A stretch of 64,000 nucleotides of DNA from JABDMH01 sp965223215. GTDB taxonomy: Bacteria; Bacteroidota; Bacteroidia; Chitinophagales; Saprospiraceae. Shown in pieces: positions 9,180 to 18,545 of the stretch. Location of the stretch: positions 4,526,001 through 4,590,000 of the forward strand of contig CBDCVZ010000010.1 of assembly GCA_965223215.1 (NCBI GenBank), given 5' to 3'. Under the pieces are notes generated by a model. That model had not been told where the DNA came from, made no database searches, and worked only from the letters and a program-made list of their open reading frames with translations. Every line of letters begins with the position of its first letter. The first letter of the stretch is position 1. The translations under genes and the position numbers were made by a program.

Positions 9180-9926
9180 TTAGAACGGCCAGACTACAAT
9201 TCCCACAGAGAACGGTGTGATTTCATAGCCACCATTTTTGTCTGCCTCAAATAGATCGTTGAGGGCATAGGTGCCGTAAAAAATCAGTGGCCCATATCCA
9301 ATCTCAGCCCTCAGTCCATAGCGCCAAGGATTTAGTCCAAAATTATCTCGAACCTTATTTTTTTCTCCTTTTTCCTTGGTTTTGAAATTTGCTCCGAGGA
9401 GCAATCCTGCATAAGCGCCGGCACTCAAGTGAAACGACCGGTAGGCACGACGTGGATTGGACTTAATATTAAACATAAAGGGGACGGTGAGATAAGAATA
9501 GGTGAGTCTATTTTTCTTAAATTTTCGGTCAGAGAAAAATTCGAATTCGACTTGTGGTGTATCTTCCAGCAAGACGACTGGATTATCAAAAAAATATTTA
9601 TGGGTTTCCCAGGTCAAACCATAAACAAAATTCAGATAACCTTTGGCTAAACTTATTCGCTGTTGTATTAAATGTATGTTGAAATTACTTGATTTCAACA
9701 ATCTTGTTTCAAAAGGGTCTATTCCATTTTCAAGGCGGTAAGTTCCAGCCGGATTCATGGCACTGACACCAAAATCAATCAACCCATAGCGGGTTCTCAC
9801 TGCTCTGCGATACCTTGTTTTGCTCGTGTAATCATATTGTCGATACACGATCGTTGTATCCGTCTCTTCCTGGGCGCTCATGGAGCAACAGCCCCAGAGA
9901 CAAGCAATGGCAATTAAATATTTCAT
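9180..9926 (-). CDS. Outer-membrane beta-barrel protein of an ECF module
   Basis: 248 residues with a signal peptide (MKYLIAIACLWGCCSMSA, cleavage before Q). The rest alternates polar and hydrophobic residues with many aromatic residues and ends in an aromatic (VVWPF), as expected of an outer-membrane barrel. No family could be named with confidence. It begins 6 bases after the anti-sigma gene stop, so the three genes sigma, anti-sigma and barrel form one operon, suggesting an envelope sensor or effector role. Confidence 0.75.
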   Translation of the reverse strand: MKYLIAIACLWGCCSMSAQEETDTTIVYRQYDYTSKTRYRRAVRTRYGLIDFGVSAMNPAGTYRLENGIDPFETRLLKSSNFNIHLIQQRISLAKGYLNFVYGLTWETHKYFFDNPVVLLEDTPQVEFEFFSDRKFKKNRLTYSYLTVPFMFNIKSNPRRAYRSFHLSAGAYAGLLLGANFKTKEKGEKNKVRDNFGLNPWRYGLRAEIGYGPLIFYGTYALNDLFEADKNGGYEITPFSVGIVVWPF

Positions 9927-9932
9927 GACTTA

Positions 9933-10862
9933 TTATTTTAGGCCAGCGATGGACTCTGGCAATAATTTTGATTTAAATGATTCAACATCGACAGATGCCA
10001 AATCGCGTGGTAATAAATTTGCTTTGGTTAAGAATTTTTTCAATTTACTCGGTCCTGCTTCGGCAGGATCAGGAATTAAATTTGAAAAATCTGCCACGTG
10101 AATCGCATATTGTTTTTCGGGCAGTGATGCGATCTCAAGTTGCGGTAGTGGAGCGATGCCTTTAAGGGCATCCACTGGGTCCAGAATCTCTCCCTGACTC
10201 GCGGTAGAAAGACGATCGGTCTCCCGGGCCGCAGCCATTTGGTTTGACGTCACCTCGTGGGCATCTAATTGGGTTAGCGGGGCATCTTGCCCTTGGTAGT
10301 TTGCCCTGGGTAAGTCTTCTACCTGGGCCAAAGGAGCGCTTGGACCCTCAAGGATCGACCCCTGAGGATGCTCCTTCACAGTTGGGTTGGAAGTTGGTCG
10401 CGTGGCATTTATTTTTTCGGCACCTTGCTTACTTCTTTGAGCGAGTGTTGGTTTGTCTGACTCATCGATGGGCTCCATCGATTTAATTGATGTAGACGTT
10501 TCTGGGGTCGACTTAAATAAATCCTGATCTAGCTGCACCACGTCGCCAGTTGAATTATGTGTGGACCTGCTGCCCAAGTAGTATCCGGCGGCCAATAGAA
10601 ATAAAACCGAGGCTGCGATCGCAATTATTTTTCGACTAAAAAAAATAATACTCCCCCCTTCCTCCCGGAGTAATCGTTGTTTATTGGGAAATCCGATCTC
10701 GGGGTCGTCACTTAGGGTGACCATTTCAAAATCAATAAGAGATTCTTGAATTTTAGGATGCAACAGCAGGAAAACCTCAAACTCTGCTCGATCTTCTGCC
10801 GTTAGATTATTCTCTAGATAATCTAGTGCGTATTCCTCATAATTTTCCTGATTAAATTTCAT
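9933..10862 (-). CDS. Membrane-bound anti-sigma factor-like protein
   Basis: 309 residues. The N-terminal 50 residues (YALDYLENNLTAEDRAEFEVFL) resemble the short helical anti-sigma domain seen in Bacteroidota ECF partners. A single membrane helix follows near residue 75-92 (IIAIAASVLFLLAAGYYLG), and the remainder is a low-complexity, proline/glutamine-rich periplasmic part without a recognised domain. It lies directly downstream of an ECF sigma gene, separated by 44 bases, which supports regulation of that sigma factor. Assignment rests on topology and context rather than on a strong motif. Confidence 0.7.
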   Translation of the reverse strand: MKFNQENYEEYALDYLENNLTAEDRAEFEVFLLLHPKIQESLIDFEMVTLSDDPEIGFPNKQRLLREEGGSIIFFSRKIIAIAASVLFLLAAGYYLGSRSTHNSTGDVVQLDQDLFKSTPETSTSIKSMEPIDESDKPTLAQRSKQGAEKINATRPTSNPTVKEHPQGSILEGPSAPLAQVEDLPRANYQGQDAPLTQLDAHEVTSNQMAAARETDRLSTASQGEILDPVDALKGIAPLPQLEIASLPEKQYAIHVADFSNLIPDPAEAGPSKLKKFLTKANLLPRDLASVDVESFKSKLLPESIAGLK

Positions 10863-10906
10863 CTTACTGGGTTTTACCTATTGGGTAAAAAAATCTTTAA
10901 AAATCC

Positions 10907-11392
10907 TCATTGACAGACTCGCCTACCTAAAAAAAATTGAAGCTTTTTTCGGGCGCGAAAAAGTTTGATCTTCACCTGTGATAGCGATTGATCCGTTAGT
11001 TCCGCGATCTCCTGATAGGAGTAACCCTCATAGTCTCTCAACATCACCAAACTCTTGTACTCGTGAGAAAGTCGTTTTAGTCCTTCTTCAATGAGCTGTC
11101 TATTTTCTAAATCATCGTGTGGTATCAGCGGTTCATTCCGCTCCATATACTCCATGGCCTTGCGTTGGGTTTGGCGTTTGCGAAACTGATCGATACACGC
11201 TCGGTGTACACTTGTGAACAAGTACGATTTGACTGCCTCTACTTTCACTTGATCATGACGTTTCCAAAGCCTTTCAAATACCAGCTGTACTACATCCTCC
11301 GCGTCCAGTGGATCGGATAACATGCGCAGAGCAAAGCGGTAGAGCCGATCTGCGTATTGATGAACACACTGATTATATTCGCTGGCCTTCAT
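10907..11392 (-). CDS. ECF-type RNA polymerase sigma factor
   Basis: 161 residues, the usual ECF length. Sigma-2 region runs about residues 10-70 with DAEDVVQLVFERLWK and an FTSVHRACIDQFRKR core-binding/-10 recognition helix. Sigma-4 runs about 105-155 with LSHEYKSLVMLRDYEGYSYQEIAEL and a helix-turn-helix ending in KIKLFRARKKL. It heads an operon with a membrane anti-sigma factor and an outer-membrane protein, the usual layout for an envelope-signal-controlled regulon. The signal is not apparent. Confidence 0.93.
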   Translation of the reverse strand: MKASEYNQCVHQYADRLYRFALRMLSDPLDAEDVVQLVFERLWKRHDQVKVEAVKSYLFTSVHRACIDQFRKRQTQRKAMEYMERNEPLIPHDDLENRQLIEEGLKRLSHEYKSLVMLRDYEGYSYQEIAELTDQSLSQVKIKLFRARKKLQFFLGRRVCQ

Positions 11393-11452
11393 TCGTATAG
11401 TTATACGAGTACTACCAAGAAAAGTTACAGCAAATTTGAAAATCCATTCGAT

Positions 11453-12442
11453 CTACGAGTTCACTACCGTCGATGTTTCTTTTTGCAGTATATGCTGAAA
11501 GATGATTTCTGCGTGAACCCTGCTGTTTTCAATGAACAGCCGGTTGGTTTTCAGCCCGCCGCAGATCACCCCCGCCAAGTAAATATTGGATCGGTTGGTT
11601 TCGAGGGTTTGCTCATTAAAATGGGGGGTTTTAAATTCATCGTCACCCCAGGTGACACCAATACGCTCGAGCAGTCGATAGTCAGGTTGATATCCCGTCA
11701 TCGCCAATACGAAGTCATTCTCAATTTCTACTGGCCCTTCCGGAGTTGCTAGTAGGACGGTTTTTTCGGTTATCTTGACCACCTCTGTATCGAAGTAAGC
11801 TTTGATCGAACCTTCTTTAATCCGATTCTCGATATTCGGTTTTATCCAGTATTTCACTCGATCATAAATTCGATCACTGCGTATGGCCATCGTTACTTCC
11901 GCACCCTTCAGATACGTTTCCAAGGCGACATCACAAGCCGAATTGGCCGCTCCGACGACTAATAACTTCTGACCGATGTACGGATGCGCCTCATCGTAGT
12001 AATGCCTGACCTTGGGAAGGTCTTCACCGGGTATATTCATTTTCACTTCCTTACCGAAGAAGCCGGTGGCGATAATTAAGTGTTTGCATCGATACTGAGC
12101 CTTGCTCGTCGACACCACGTAGTACCCTTCATTTAGGTCGCCCACCTCCTCCACGGTTTCGTATAGGTGTGCATTTAACTCCCAACTCTGCCAAACTCTG
12201 CGATAGTATTCTAGTGCCTCCCGTCGGGTTGGCTTGTCTCCATGGGCAATAAAAGGTACTTCTCCGATTTCTAAGAGGTTGGAGGTTGAAAAGAAAGTCA
12301 TATTGGTCGGGAAATGAAAAATCGAATTCACTAAAACTCCCTTTTCCCAAATGATGTGCGTCAGATTTGACTTCTTGGCCTGAATCGCACACGCCAAGCC
12401 AATGGGACCACCACCAATTATTCCGACATCAAATTTTTCCAT
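11453..12442 (-). CDS. ypdA: YpdA-type putative bacillithiol disulfide reductase
   Basis: 329 residues, FAD/NADPH pyridine nucleotide-disulfide reductase fold. The FAD motif GIIGGGPIGLACAI is at residues 7-20 and the NADPH motif VVGAANSACDVALE sits in the second Rossmann domain near 165. No CxxC redox pair is seen, as in the YpdA (Bdr) family, which reduces bacillithiol disulfide with NADPH. The hallmark FHFPTNMTFFSTSNLLEIG follows the FAD domain. Bacillithiol use in this organism is inferred from the family. An excellent promoter ends only 7 bases before the ATG. Confidence 0.9.
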   Translation of the reverse strand: MEKFDVGIIGGGPIGLACAIQAKKSNLTHIIWEKGVLVNSIFHFPTNMTFFSTSNLLEIGEVPFIAHGDKPTRREALEYYRRVWQSWELNAHLYETVEEVGDLNEGYYVVSTSKAQYRCKHLIIATGFFGKEVKMNIPGEDLPKVRHYYDEAHPYIGQKLLVVGAANSACDVALETYLKGAEVTMAIRSDRIYDRVKYWIKPNIENRIKEGSIKAYFDTEVVKITEKTVLLATPEGPVEIENDFVLAMTGYQPDYRLLERIGVTWGDDEFKTPHFNEQTLETNRSNIYLAGVICGGLKTNRLFIENSRVHAEIIFQHILQKETSTVVNS

Positions 12443-12449
12443 AGGCCTG

Positions 12450-12483
12450 CAAAAATAAGCAAGACCAGCCTAACTAACGGCAA
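12450..12483 (-). promoter_or_regulatory. Promoter of ypdA, TTG-N23-TATTTTTG
   Basis: On the minus strand the -33 TTG (12481-12483) and the -7 box TATTTTTG (12450-12457) are 23 bases apart, within the Bacteroidota range. The ypdA ATG begins 7 bases after the box, so the transcript should be leaderless or nearly so. Confidence 0.65.
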
Positions 12484-12684
12484 TGTCTACCTCAGATCCC
12501 ATTTGAATATAGCTCAGCTGCCATCATCATCACCCTTCGCAATCCATGTAGTCATTCACTTCTCAGAGATGGTTTCTTTTTTTTGGATGTGTCTGGGTCG
12601 GAGTTCTCACGCCATGTTTTTGAAACCCGATTATCTGCCATCTCTGCAGATTTCATTATTATCACGCATCAAACTAACTGTCAA

Positions 12685-14130
12685 ATGATTAGAAATCTGG
12701 CGTGGCTTATTTTATTCACCTGCCCATGGCAGGCCTTGAGCCAAAATGCTACCAAGGATGCAAGAGATCAAGAATTGCTCAAACACATTGATGCCAATCA
12801 AGTTAAATATGGAGACTTGGCGAAGCAAATCTGGTCGCTGGCCGAGCTGGGCTACCAAGAACACGAAAGCAGCAAACTCCTACAAACTACCCTGAAAGAA
12901 GCCGGGTTTGAAGTGCAGGCAGGTGTCGCAGAGATTCCGACTGCATTCATCGCATCTTATGGTTCGGGTGAGCCGGTGATTGCCATTCTGGGCGAGTTTG
13001 ATGCCTTACCTGGTGTATCTCAAGATGCTGTGCCTGAGCGTAAGGTCCTCGACGAGCGAGGGGCTGGCCATGCCTGCGGACATCACCTTTTTGGGGTGGG
13101 TTCGATGGCAGCTGGTATCGCCGTGAAGGATTGGATGCAGCAGCACGGGCAAAAGGGTACCATCCGGGTGTATGGCACACCCGCTGAAGAAGGTGGGGGA
13201 GGTAAGATCTATATGGTAAAAGCGGGATTGTTTGACGACGTCGATGTGGTACTTCACTGGCATCCAAGTAGTACGAATGGAGCAGATGCCGCCTCCTCTT
13301 TGGCTAATAAATCAGCAAAATTCAGATTCTTTGGCAAGGCTTCACACGCCGCTGGTGCACCGGAGCGAGGCAGATCAGGATTGGATGGGGTAGAAGCCAT
13401 GAATCACATGGTCAATATGATGCGTGAACACGTACCTGCTGAATCGCGAATTCACTATGTGATCACGCGTGGGGGTGAAGCCCCAAATGTGGTTCCGGAG
13501 TTTGCGGAGGTCTTCTACTACTGTCGTCATCCATTGGCCGATCAAGTGAAGAAAAACTTTGACTGGATCGTCGAGGCTGCAGAGGGTGCGGCGCTTGGCA
13601 CTCAAACCCGCATGGAATATGAGGTCATCCATGGACTATTTAACGTACTTCCTAATGAAGCCATCTCCAGAGTCGTGCATAGCAATCTACTAAAGGTGGG
13701 TGGGGTATATTACGATGAAGACGAAAGGAAGTTTGCCGAAAAAATTGCGACTACTTTTGGAGACATACCCTTCAGTCTCGAATCAGCTAAGGCAGTTCGA
13801 CCTTTCAAGATTCAGGAACGGGGCACGGGAGGTTCAACCGACGTTGGCGATGTGAGTTGGGTTGTACCGACCGCTGGCATGCGGGCAGCGACATGGGTGC
13901 CCGGCACCTCCGCACATAGCTGGCAAGCCGTAGCGGCTGGTGGCACCAGCATTGGGACCAAAGGGATGTTGGTTGCGGCAAAAACACTGGCCCTAACCAC
14001 CGCGGATCTGCTGTTGGATGCTAAAAAAATTCAAGACTCCTGGTCAGAATTGGAAAGGCGGCGAGGTAAAAACTTCCAATACCAAAGCCTGGTGGGAGAC
14101 CGAAAGCCACCCCTCGACTATCGCAACTGA
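12685..14130 (+). CDS. Exported M20-family amidohydrolase (AbgB-like)
   Basis: 481 residues from the ATG at 12685, chosen because it yields a signal peptide (MIRNLAWLILFTCPWQALS, cleavage near Q); the frame is open further upstream but without it. Zinc-site motifs of the M20D/AbgB group are present: GHACGHHLFG near residue 130, EEGGGGKIYMV, HWHPSS, and the dimerisation insert with KASHAAGAPERGRSGLDG. Members hydrolyse N-acyl or p-aminobenzoyl-glutamate amide bonds; this exported copy probably works in the periplasm on an unknown amide. It stands alone, divergent from ypdA. Confidence 0.88.
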   Translation: MIRNLAWLILFTCPWQALSQNATKDARDQELLKHIDANQVKYGDLAKQIWSLAELGYQEHESSKLLQTTLKEAGFEVQAGVAEIPTAFIASYGSGEPVIAILGEFDALPGVSQDAVPERKVLDERGAGHACGHHLFGVGSMAAGIAVKDWMQQHGQKGTIRVYGTPAEEGGGGKIYMVKAGLFDDVDVVLHWHPSSTNGADAASSLANKSAKFRFFGKASHAAGAPERGRSGLDGVEAMNHMVNMMREHVPAESRIHYVITRGGEAPNVVPEFAEVFYYCRHPLADQVKKNFDWIVEAAEGAALGTQTRMEYEVIHGLFNVLPNEAISRVVHSNLLKVGGVYYDEDERKFAEKIATTFGDIPFSLESAKAVRPFKIQERGTGGSTDVGDVSWVVPTAGMRAATWVPGTSAHSWQAVAAGGTSIGTKGMLVAAKTLALTTADLLLDAKKIQDSWSELERRRGKNFQYQSLVGDRKPPLDYRN

Positions 14131-14153
14131 CTTGAACCACCATCATCGATTCA

Positions 14154-15377
14154 TTAGATCAATCGTTCCTCCAATTGTTGTCTCCAGCGAGGAAATGGGT
14201 CTTTTAGTTTTGAGCCTGCATCTCGATGTACCAGATAGCTAAAGATCAGCGGTGAATCGGTGTTGCCAGCTCGGTAAGCCTGTTTGTAGCGCTCCCTGCC
14301 ATGATCGCGGATCATCTGAATGATCCTTTCTACCTCGGCTAAGGCCGGGACAACTTGTATATCTGACTCTTCGAAACTCCATAGGTAGGTAGCGTGTGAA
14401 TTAAGGAGCTCCCAGCAAAAATGATACATTTTCTGTCCGGCTAGGAGAAATAAAAAGCCCATGATGGGATTAAGCGTTAGATGAATTTTAAAATCAGTCT
14501 TTTGCCGTCGCCCCGCCAAATATTCCAACTGCTTGCGATTGCGTACTACTCCTTCTGCAGATAGCAGCTTGATGATTTCATGGGCGGTCTGATCAAAAAC
14601 GTTGCCCGGGTGGTCTTCCTCAAAGGCATCAAAGATGTCATCGGTGGTAAACAATGCTTTGTCAATGGTAGTAACGAGGGGTGGTTTAAGCAGATTCAAG
14701 GTTCTAGTCTGCTTGATCGTAGCAATAAAGGCCTCATCAATGCTCTCAATGTCACGGGAGCTTGCCTGGATGTCTTTGATGCGATGGCCTACCAGGGAAA
14801 TTTTGACCCCTGCAGCGGTGTATTTTTTACGGAATCGCTTCTGGAAATAGGATTTGATAAACTCAAACTCCGGAATGATATTGGGATTTAAGATCCGTAT
14901 TTCAACTTCTTCCTGCAGTAATTCGACAAAGATGTTTGCTGCCACATACCCCAGTCGATAGCGCAGGTCTTTAAAGGCAACCTTGGTGGCATAGGATATT
15001 TCGCGCGGTGTCTGGTCTGGTATGAAAACTTCCTCGCTGTCGATAATGAGATCTCCCAGCTCCTCTTTCTTATAGGAAGCCAAGAATGGCTCCAAATACT
15101 TCCATTCCACCTGCTGAAATTCGATGTCCCGTACGGGTCCCTTCATTTTCTGATCTTCAAAATCATCTGCCTGCAAGGGATAGTAGTCCTCGACAACGAC
15201 CGTTAATTTCTTTGCATTTTGATCGAAATGGTTGATCTGCAATTGCCAGTAGATGGGTTCTGCTGCACGAAACTGCAGCGATGAAGGAAAATTCGTGGCC
15301 GCAAGATCAACTGCATAATTCGGAGTAAGCCAGATCTTTTGCGAGGCAATTTTGATGTATCGTAGTTTGGACTGCAT
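14154..15377 (-). CDS. Protein of unknown function, 407 residues
   Basis: I do not recognise a family. The sequence is soluble-looking, rich in charged and aromatic residues, with no signal peptide and only one short hydrophobic patch (PIMGFLFLLAG near residue 308). The N-terminal 150 residues are predicted beta-rich and the rest mostly helical. The ordered composition and long open frame argue that the gene is real. It ends 23 bases from the convergent M20 gene. Upstream, 96 bases separate it from the sortilin-like gene, so a shared operon is possible. Confidence 0.75.
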   Translation of the reverse strand: MQSKLRYIKIASQKIWLTPNYAVDLAATNFPSSLQFRAAEPIYWQLQINHFDQNAKKLTVVVEDYYPLQADDFEDQKMKGPVRDIEFQQVEWKYLEPFLASYKKEELGDLIIDSEEVFIPDQTPREISYATKVAFKDLRYRLGYVAANIFVELLQEEVEIRILNPNIIPEFEFIKSYFQKRFRKKYTAAGVKISLVGHRIKDIQASSRDIESIDEAFIATIKQTRTLNLLKPPLVTTIDKALFTTDDIFDAFEEDHPGNVFDQTAHEIIKLLSAEGVVRNRKQLEYLAGRRQKTDFKIHLTLNPIMGFLFLLAGQKMYHFCWELLNSHATYLWSFEESDIQVVPALAEVERIIQMIRDHGRERYKQAYRAGNTDSPLIFSYLVHRDAGSKLKDPFPRWRQQLEERLI

Positions 15378-15473
15378 CTCTACACGGTAACTTAAAAGCG
15401 ATCAGTCGAGGGTTGTCAGTGCTGCATCCGATTTCACCTGATCGGGTTTTCTCATGGATAAAGTTTGCCAGGG

Positions 15474-18335
15474 TTAGTGTTTCATCGGATCGCTCCGAAT
15501 GATTAGTCGACGGAGGTACTCTTCACCGCCCGCCATCAGCTTAAGGACATATGCCCCTTCATGGGCCAGTGGCAGGGAGAGCGAATCATCAATCGGCAAA
15601 CTCAAGAACCCAGATTTGAGGGATTGCACCACCGCACGTTGTTCTCGTGGGTTTTTAGCAGTCTCAAAACGAGCGGCGATGCTTCGCAAAGTACTGGACG
15701 AATATTGCTGCATTAATTTTTTCAATACTTGAGTAATCTGTTCTTTCTGGCTGTCGGTGAGCCACTGGCTATCAAATTCTAAATCCCAAAAATATCGATG
15801 GATACCCACTGAGTTTTCTAGGGTATCGACTTTCAGATGTCTGCCTTCTGGATCACTGATGTGCAGAACGGGTGGCGTTGAAAATTTCTTGTTGATGGCG
15901 TAGTGCAGCATGGCCTGATTTCTATATTGTGCACGCGGAAGGCTGGACGTGTTTTTGATCGTCGGTGGGTTGGCTCCGGCAAACCAAAAATGACCCCGTT
16001 GACCCCCGCGACTGGTATTTTCCCAAAGGGTGGCAACTCGAGGTGAAAAAAGCCAGGCATCTCGTGATTGTACTTGCGAATTCCATTGTTGTAAAGGAGT
16101 AATGTCGTCGGCGATCCACAGACTTCGGCCATGGCTGCCCACGATGAGGTCGCCTTCTCTGGGATGAATTTTCAAATCATAGATGGACACGGTAGGCATA
16201 CCTTTCATAAATCGATGCCAAGAGGAGCCCTGGTCAAGGGAAGTCCAAATACCTGTCTCTGAGCCAAGAAAAAGTAGATCAGGATTTATGGCATCCTGTC
16301 TGACCACACGCAAAACTTCATTAGTCGGCAGATTGTTTGTCAAATTGATCCAGGATTGACCATAATCATCGCCACGAAGCACCCAAGGCCGATTGTCATC
16401 ACTCCGGTGCCCATCAAAAGTGACAAATACGATACGCGGATCATGATGTGAGGCCTCCACCCGAGAGACCCAGGTGCCTTCAGGTACATCTGCAATCACA
16501 GACCGCAGATTCGTCCAGTTTTTACCACCATCGCGAGTCACTTGTACCAGGCCATCATCGGTACCCACCCAAATCAATCTGGGATCAATGGGAGAAATGG
16601 AAAGTGTAGAGATCGCACAATGTGTTTCTGCTCCGGAGTTGTCGGGTGTGATGCCTCCGCTGAGGCCTTTTTTGCGCTTAACCGGATGGTTGGTTGATAA
16701 ATCGGGACTGATGATTCGCCACGTTTTACCTCCATCGCGAGATTTAAATACATGATTCCCTGCCAGGTAGAGGGTATTGGGATCGTGCGGCGACCGATGG
16801 AAGGGGGCGGTCCAATTAAAGCGAAAAGCACCACCGGTGTATTGCAGCGAATCTGCGACCATATCTTGGTAGTTTGAAATGGTTTGCGGTGAAGGTGAAA
16901 TGCGCTGAATTTCATACGTTTTCGCATCATACTTAAAGATGGCCCCATTCTCCATCGACGTATAAACTTCCCGCCAGTCATTTGGATGTGGATTAATGAA
17001 CTGGCCATCTCCCCAATGTAATTTCCAGTTGTGATCATTGAGTATTCCACGTGCATCACGAGCAAAACTCGCGACCCCGTACATGCCGTTGTCCTGCAGA
17101 CCTCCATACACGTAATATGGATCTCGCATGTCAAAATTGATCCGATAGAATTGAGCGATGGGCAAATTATCGAGTAGGGTGAAGGCTTTTCCGTGGTCAT
17201 GGGTAATGCTTAATCCCTTATCAGCTCCCAGGTAATATCTATCCGGCTCTTGTGGGTCAAGCCACATGGCGTGGAAATCACCGTGCACCTCTTGGTCTTC
17301 GCTGCCGTTATTAAAGGTCTTCCCTGCATCTTTTGATACCATGAATCGAGTGGTAAGGAGATATACCTTCTGATCATCGCGTGGATTAATCCGGATTTGT
17401 GAGTAATAAAAGGGTCGATTATTATACGTGTTAACGTAGCGCCAAGATCCTCCTCCATCCTCTGATCGATAGACACCTGATCCCAAGGTGTCGAGACTTG
17501 AAGATCTGGGTGCCTCCACCAAAGCCATCAAAATTGACGGATCTTGCGTATAAATAGCCAAGCCTATGCGACCGGTCGGTCCAGAAGGAAGTCCTACCGT
17601 AAGTTTTTTCCACGTACCACCACCATCCGTTGACTTAAAAATGCCACCCTGATCGCCGCCACTTTCAAAGTGCCACGGTTGGCGCAGGCGTTCATAAAAG
17701 GCCGCATATAAGATTTGGGGGTTGGAAGGATCCATGACCAAATCTGTACATCCCGTTTTGCCATCACTGGGCAGACCTCTCATCAATGGTTGCCAGGAGG
17801 TGCCACCGTCTATGGTTTTAAAAAGACCGCGTTCACCGGTGTGACCCCAGAGGTGACCGATCGCAGCTACATAAGCCACCTGATCGTCATCGGGATGCAG
17901 AACAATGCGTGCTATTTGATGGGTCGATTGCAAACCCATTTGTGTAAACGTCTCACCCCCATCTGAGCTTTTGAAAACCCCGTCCCCCCAAGAAACGCTG
18001 TTGCGATTATTGGCTTCTCCGGTGCCTACCCAAACGATATCGGGATTGGATTGGTTAACCGCAATGTCTCCGATAGAGGCCGTGCTGTAGCGATCAAAGA
18101 TGGGTCGCCAGGTAGTACCGGCATTTTCAGATTTCCAGACACCTCCTGAACCAGTCGCAATCCAGACTTTCGTAAAATCTTGCTCGAGCCCTTCGATATC
18201 TACAATCCGACCACCTTGATTGGCCGGGCCGATGTTGCGAAGTGTAAAAGCCTGCAAAAGTTGATCAATACTTGGTTGGGCGGATGCTGCCGGAACGAAA
18301 AGGGCCGTTATGAATGTCAGGAGGATGAGTCGCAT
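15474..18335 (-). CDS. Exported sortilin/VPS10-like BNR beta-propeller protein
   Basis: 953 residues with a signal peptide (MRLILLTFITALFVPAASA). Residues about 25-720 hold repeated Asp-box/BNR motifs such as SENAGTTW, SSDGGETF, TIDGGTSW, STDGGGTWK, SEDGGGSW, SRDGGKTW and DQGSSWH, i.e. a sortilin-type ten-bladed propeller. The C-terminal part (VGIHRYFWDLEFD and a final LPLAHEGAYVLKLMAGGE) resembles the immunoglobulin-like end domain of Bacteroidota 'glycosyl hydrolase BNR' proteins. No sialidase or hydrolase catalytic residues are evident, so a binding or photosynthesis-stability-like role is as plausible as an enzyme. The start is set by the signal peptide. Confidence 0.88.
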   Translation of the reverse strand: MRLILLTFITALFVPAASAQPSIDQLLQAFTLRNIGPANQGGRIVDIEGLEQDFTKVWIATGSGGVWKSENAGTTWRPIFDRYSTASIGDIAVNQSNPDIVWVGTGEANNRNSVSWGDGVFKSSDGGETFTQMGLQSTHQIARIVLHPDDDQVAYVAAIGHLWGHTGERGLFKTIDGGTSWQPLMRGLPSDGKTGCTDLVMDPSNPQILYAAFYERLRQPWHFESGGDQGGIFKSTDGGGTWKKLTVGLPSGPTGRIGLAIYTQDPSILMALVEAPRSSSLDTLGSGVYRSEDGGGSWRYVNTYNNRPFYYSQIRINPRDDQKVYLLTTRFMVSKDAGKTFNNGSEDQEVHGDFHAMWLDPQEPDRYYLGADKGLSITHDHGKAFTLLDNLPIAQFYRINFDMRDPYYVYGGLQDNGMYGVASFARDARGILNDHNWKLHWGDGQFINPHPNDWREVYTSMENGAIFKYDAKTYEIQRISPSPQTISNYQDMVADSLQYTGGAFRFNWTAPFHRSPHDPNTLYLAGNHVFKSRDGGKTWRIISPDLSTNHPVKRKKGLSGGITPDNSGAETHCAISTLSISPIDPRLIWVGTDDGLVQVTRDGGKNWTNLRSVIADVPEGTWVSRVEASHHDPRIVFVTFDGHRSDDNRPWVLRGDDYGQSWINLTNNLPTNEVLRVVRQDAINPDLLFLGSETGIWTSLDQGSSWHRFMKGMPTVSIYDLKIHPREGDLIVGSHGRSLWIADDITPLQQWNSQVQSRDAWLFSPRVATLWENTSRGGQRGHFWFAGANPPTIKNTSSLPRAQYRNQAMLHYAINKKFSTPPVLHISDPEGRHLKVDTLENSVGIHRYFWDLEFDSQWLTDSQKEQITQVLKKLMQQYSSSTLRSIAARFETAKNPREQRAVVQSLKSGFLSLPIDDSLSLPLAHEGAYVLKLMAGGEEYLRRLIIRSDPMKH

Positions 18336-18366
18336 GAAAGCTTGTTAAATGGGTAGAAAGTTAGTG

Positions 18367-18403
18367 GATAAATGAGAAATTGTGATGTGTGATCTCATTT
18401 ATC
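18367..18403. repeat. Perfect 11-base inverted repeat upstream of the sortilin-like gene
   Basis: GATAAATGAGA (18367-18377) and TCTCATTTATC (18393-18403) are exact reverse complements with a 15-base spacer. It lies 32 bases before the start of the minus-strand gene, so it could be a leader hairpin or an operator for a dimeric regulator. No T-run follows on either strand. Confidence 0.7.
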
Positions 18404-18545
18404 AGATTCGACCATCATACTGCGGTCAAGCATCGACCTGGAGACCGGTTAGGTGCTCAGCACGAGCGTGATGCAACCAGCACAGGGTTGAAAAGTGGAT
18501 TTTGTTACCGATTGGTTGGGCTTCCTAATAGAAATGGATGGCCTC
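18404..18545. other. Short gap, no gene seen
   Basis: Lies between the inverted repeat and the small membrane protein stop. A small palindrome GTGCTCAGCAC is present near 18451-18461. No open frame, tRNA or terminator was supported. Confidence 0.5.

Noticed and set aside
12583..12684. Upstream N-terminal extension of the M20 amidohydrolase
   Set aside because: The ATG at 12685 gives a clean signal peptide, and the upstream residues look like non-coding translation.
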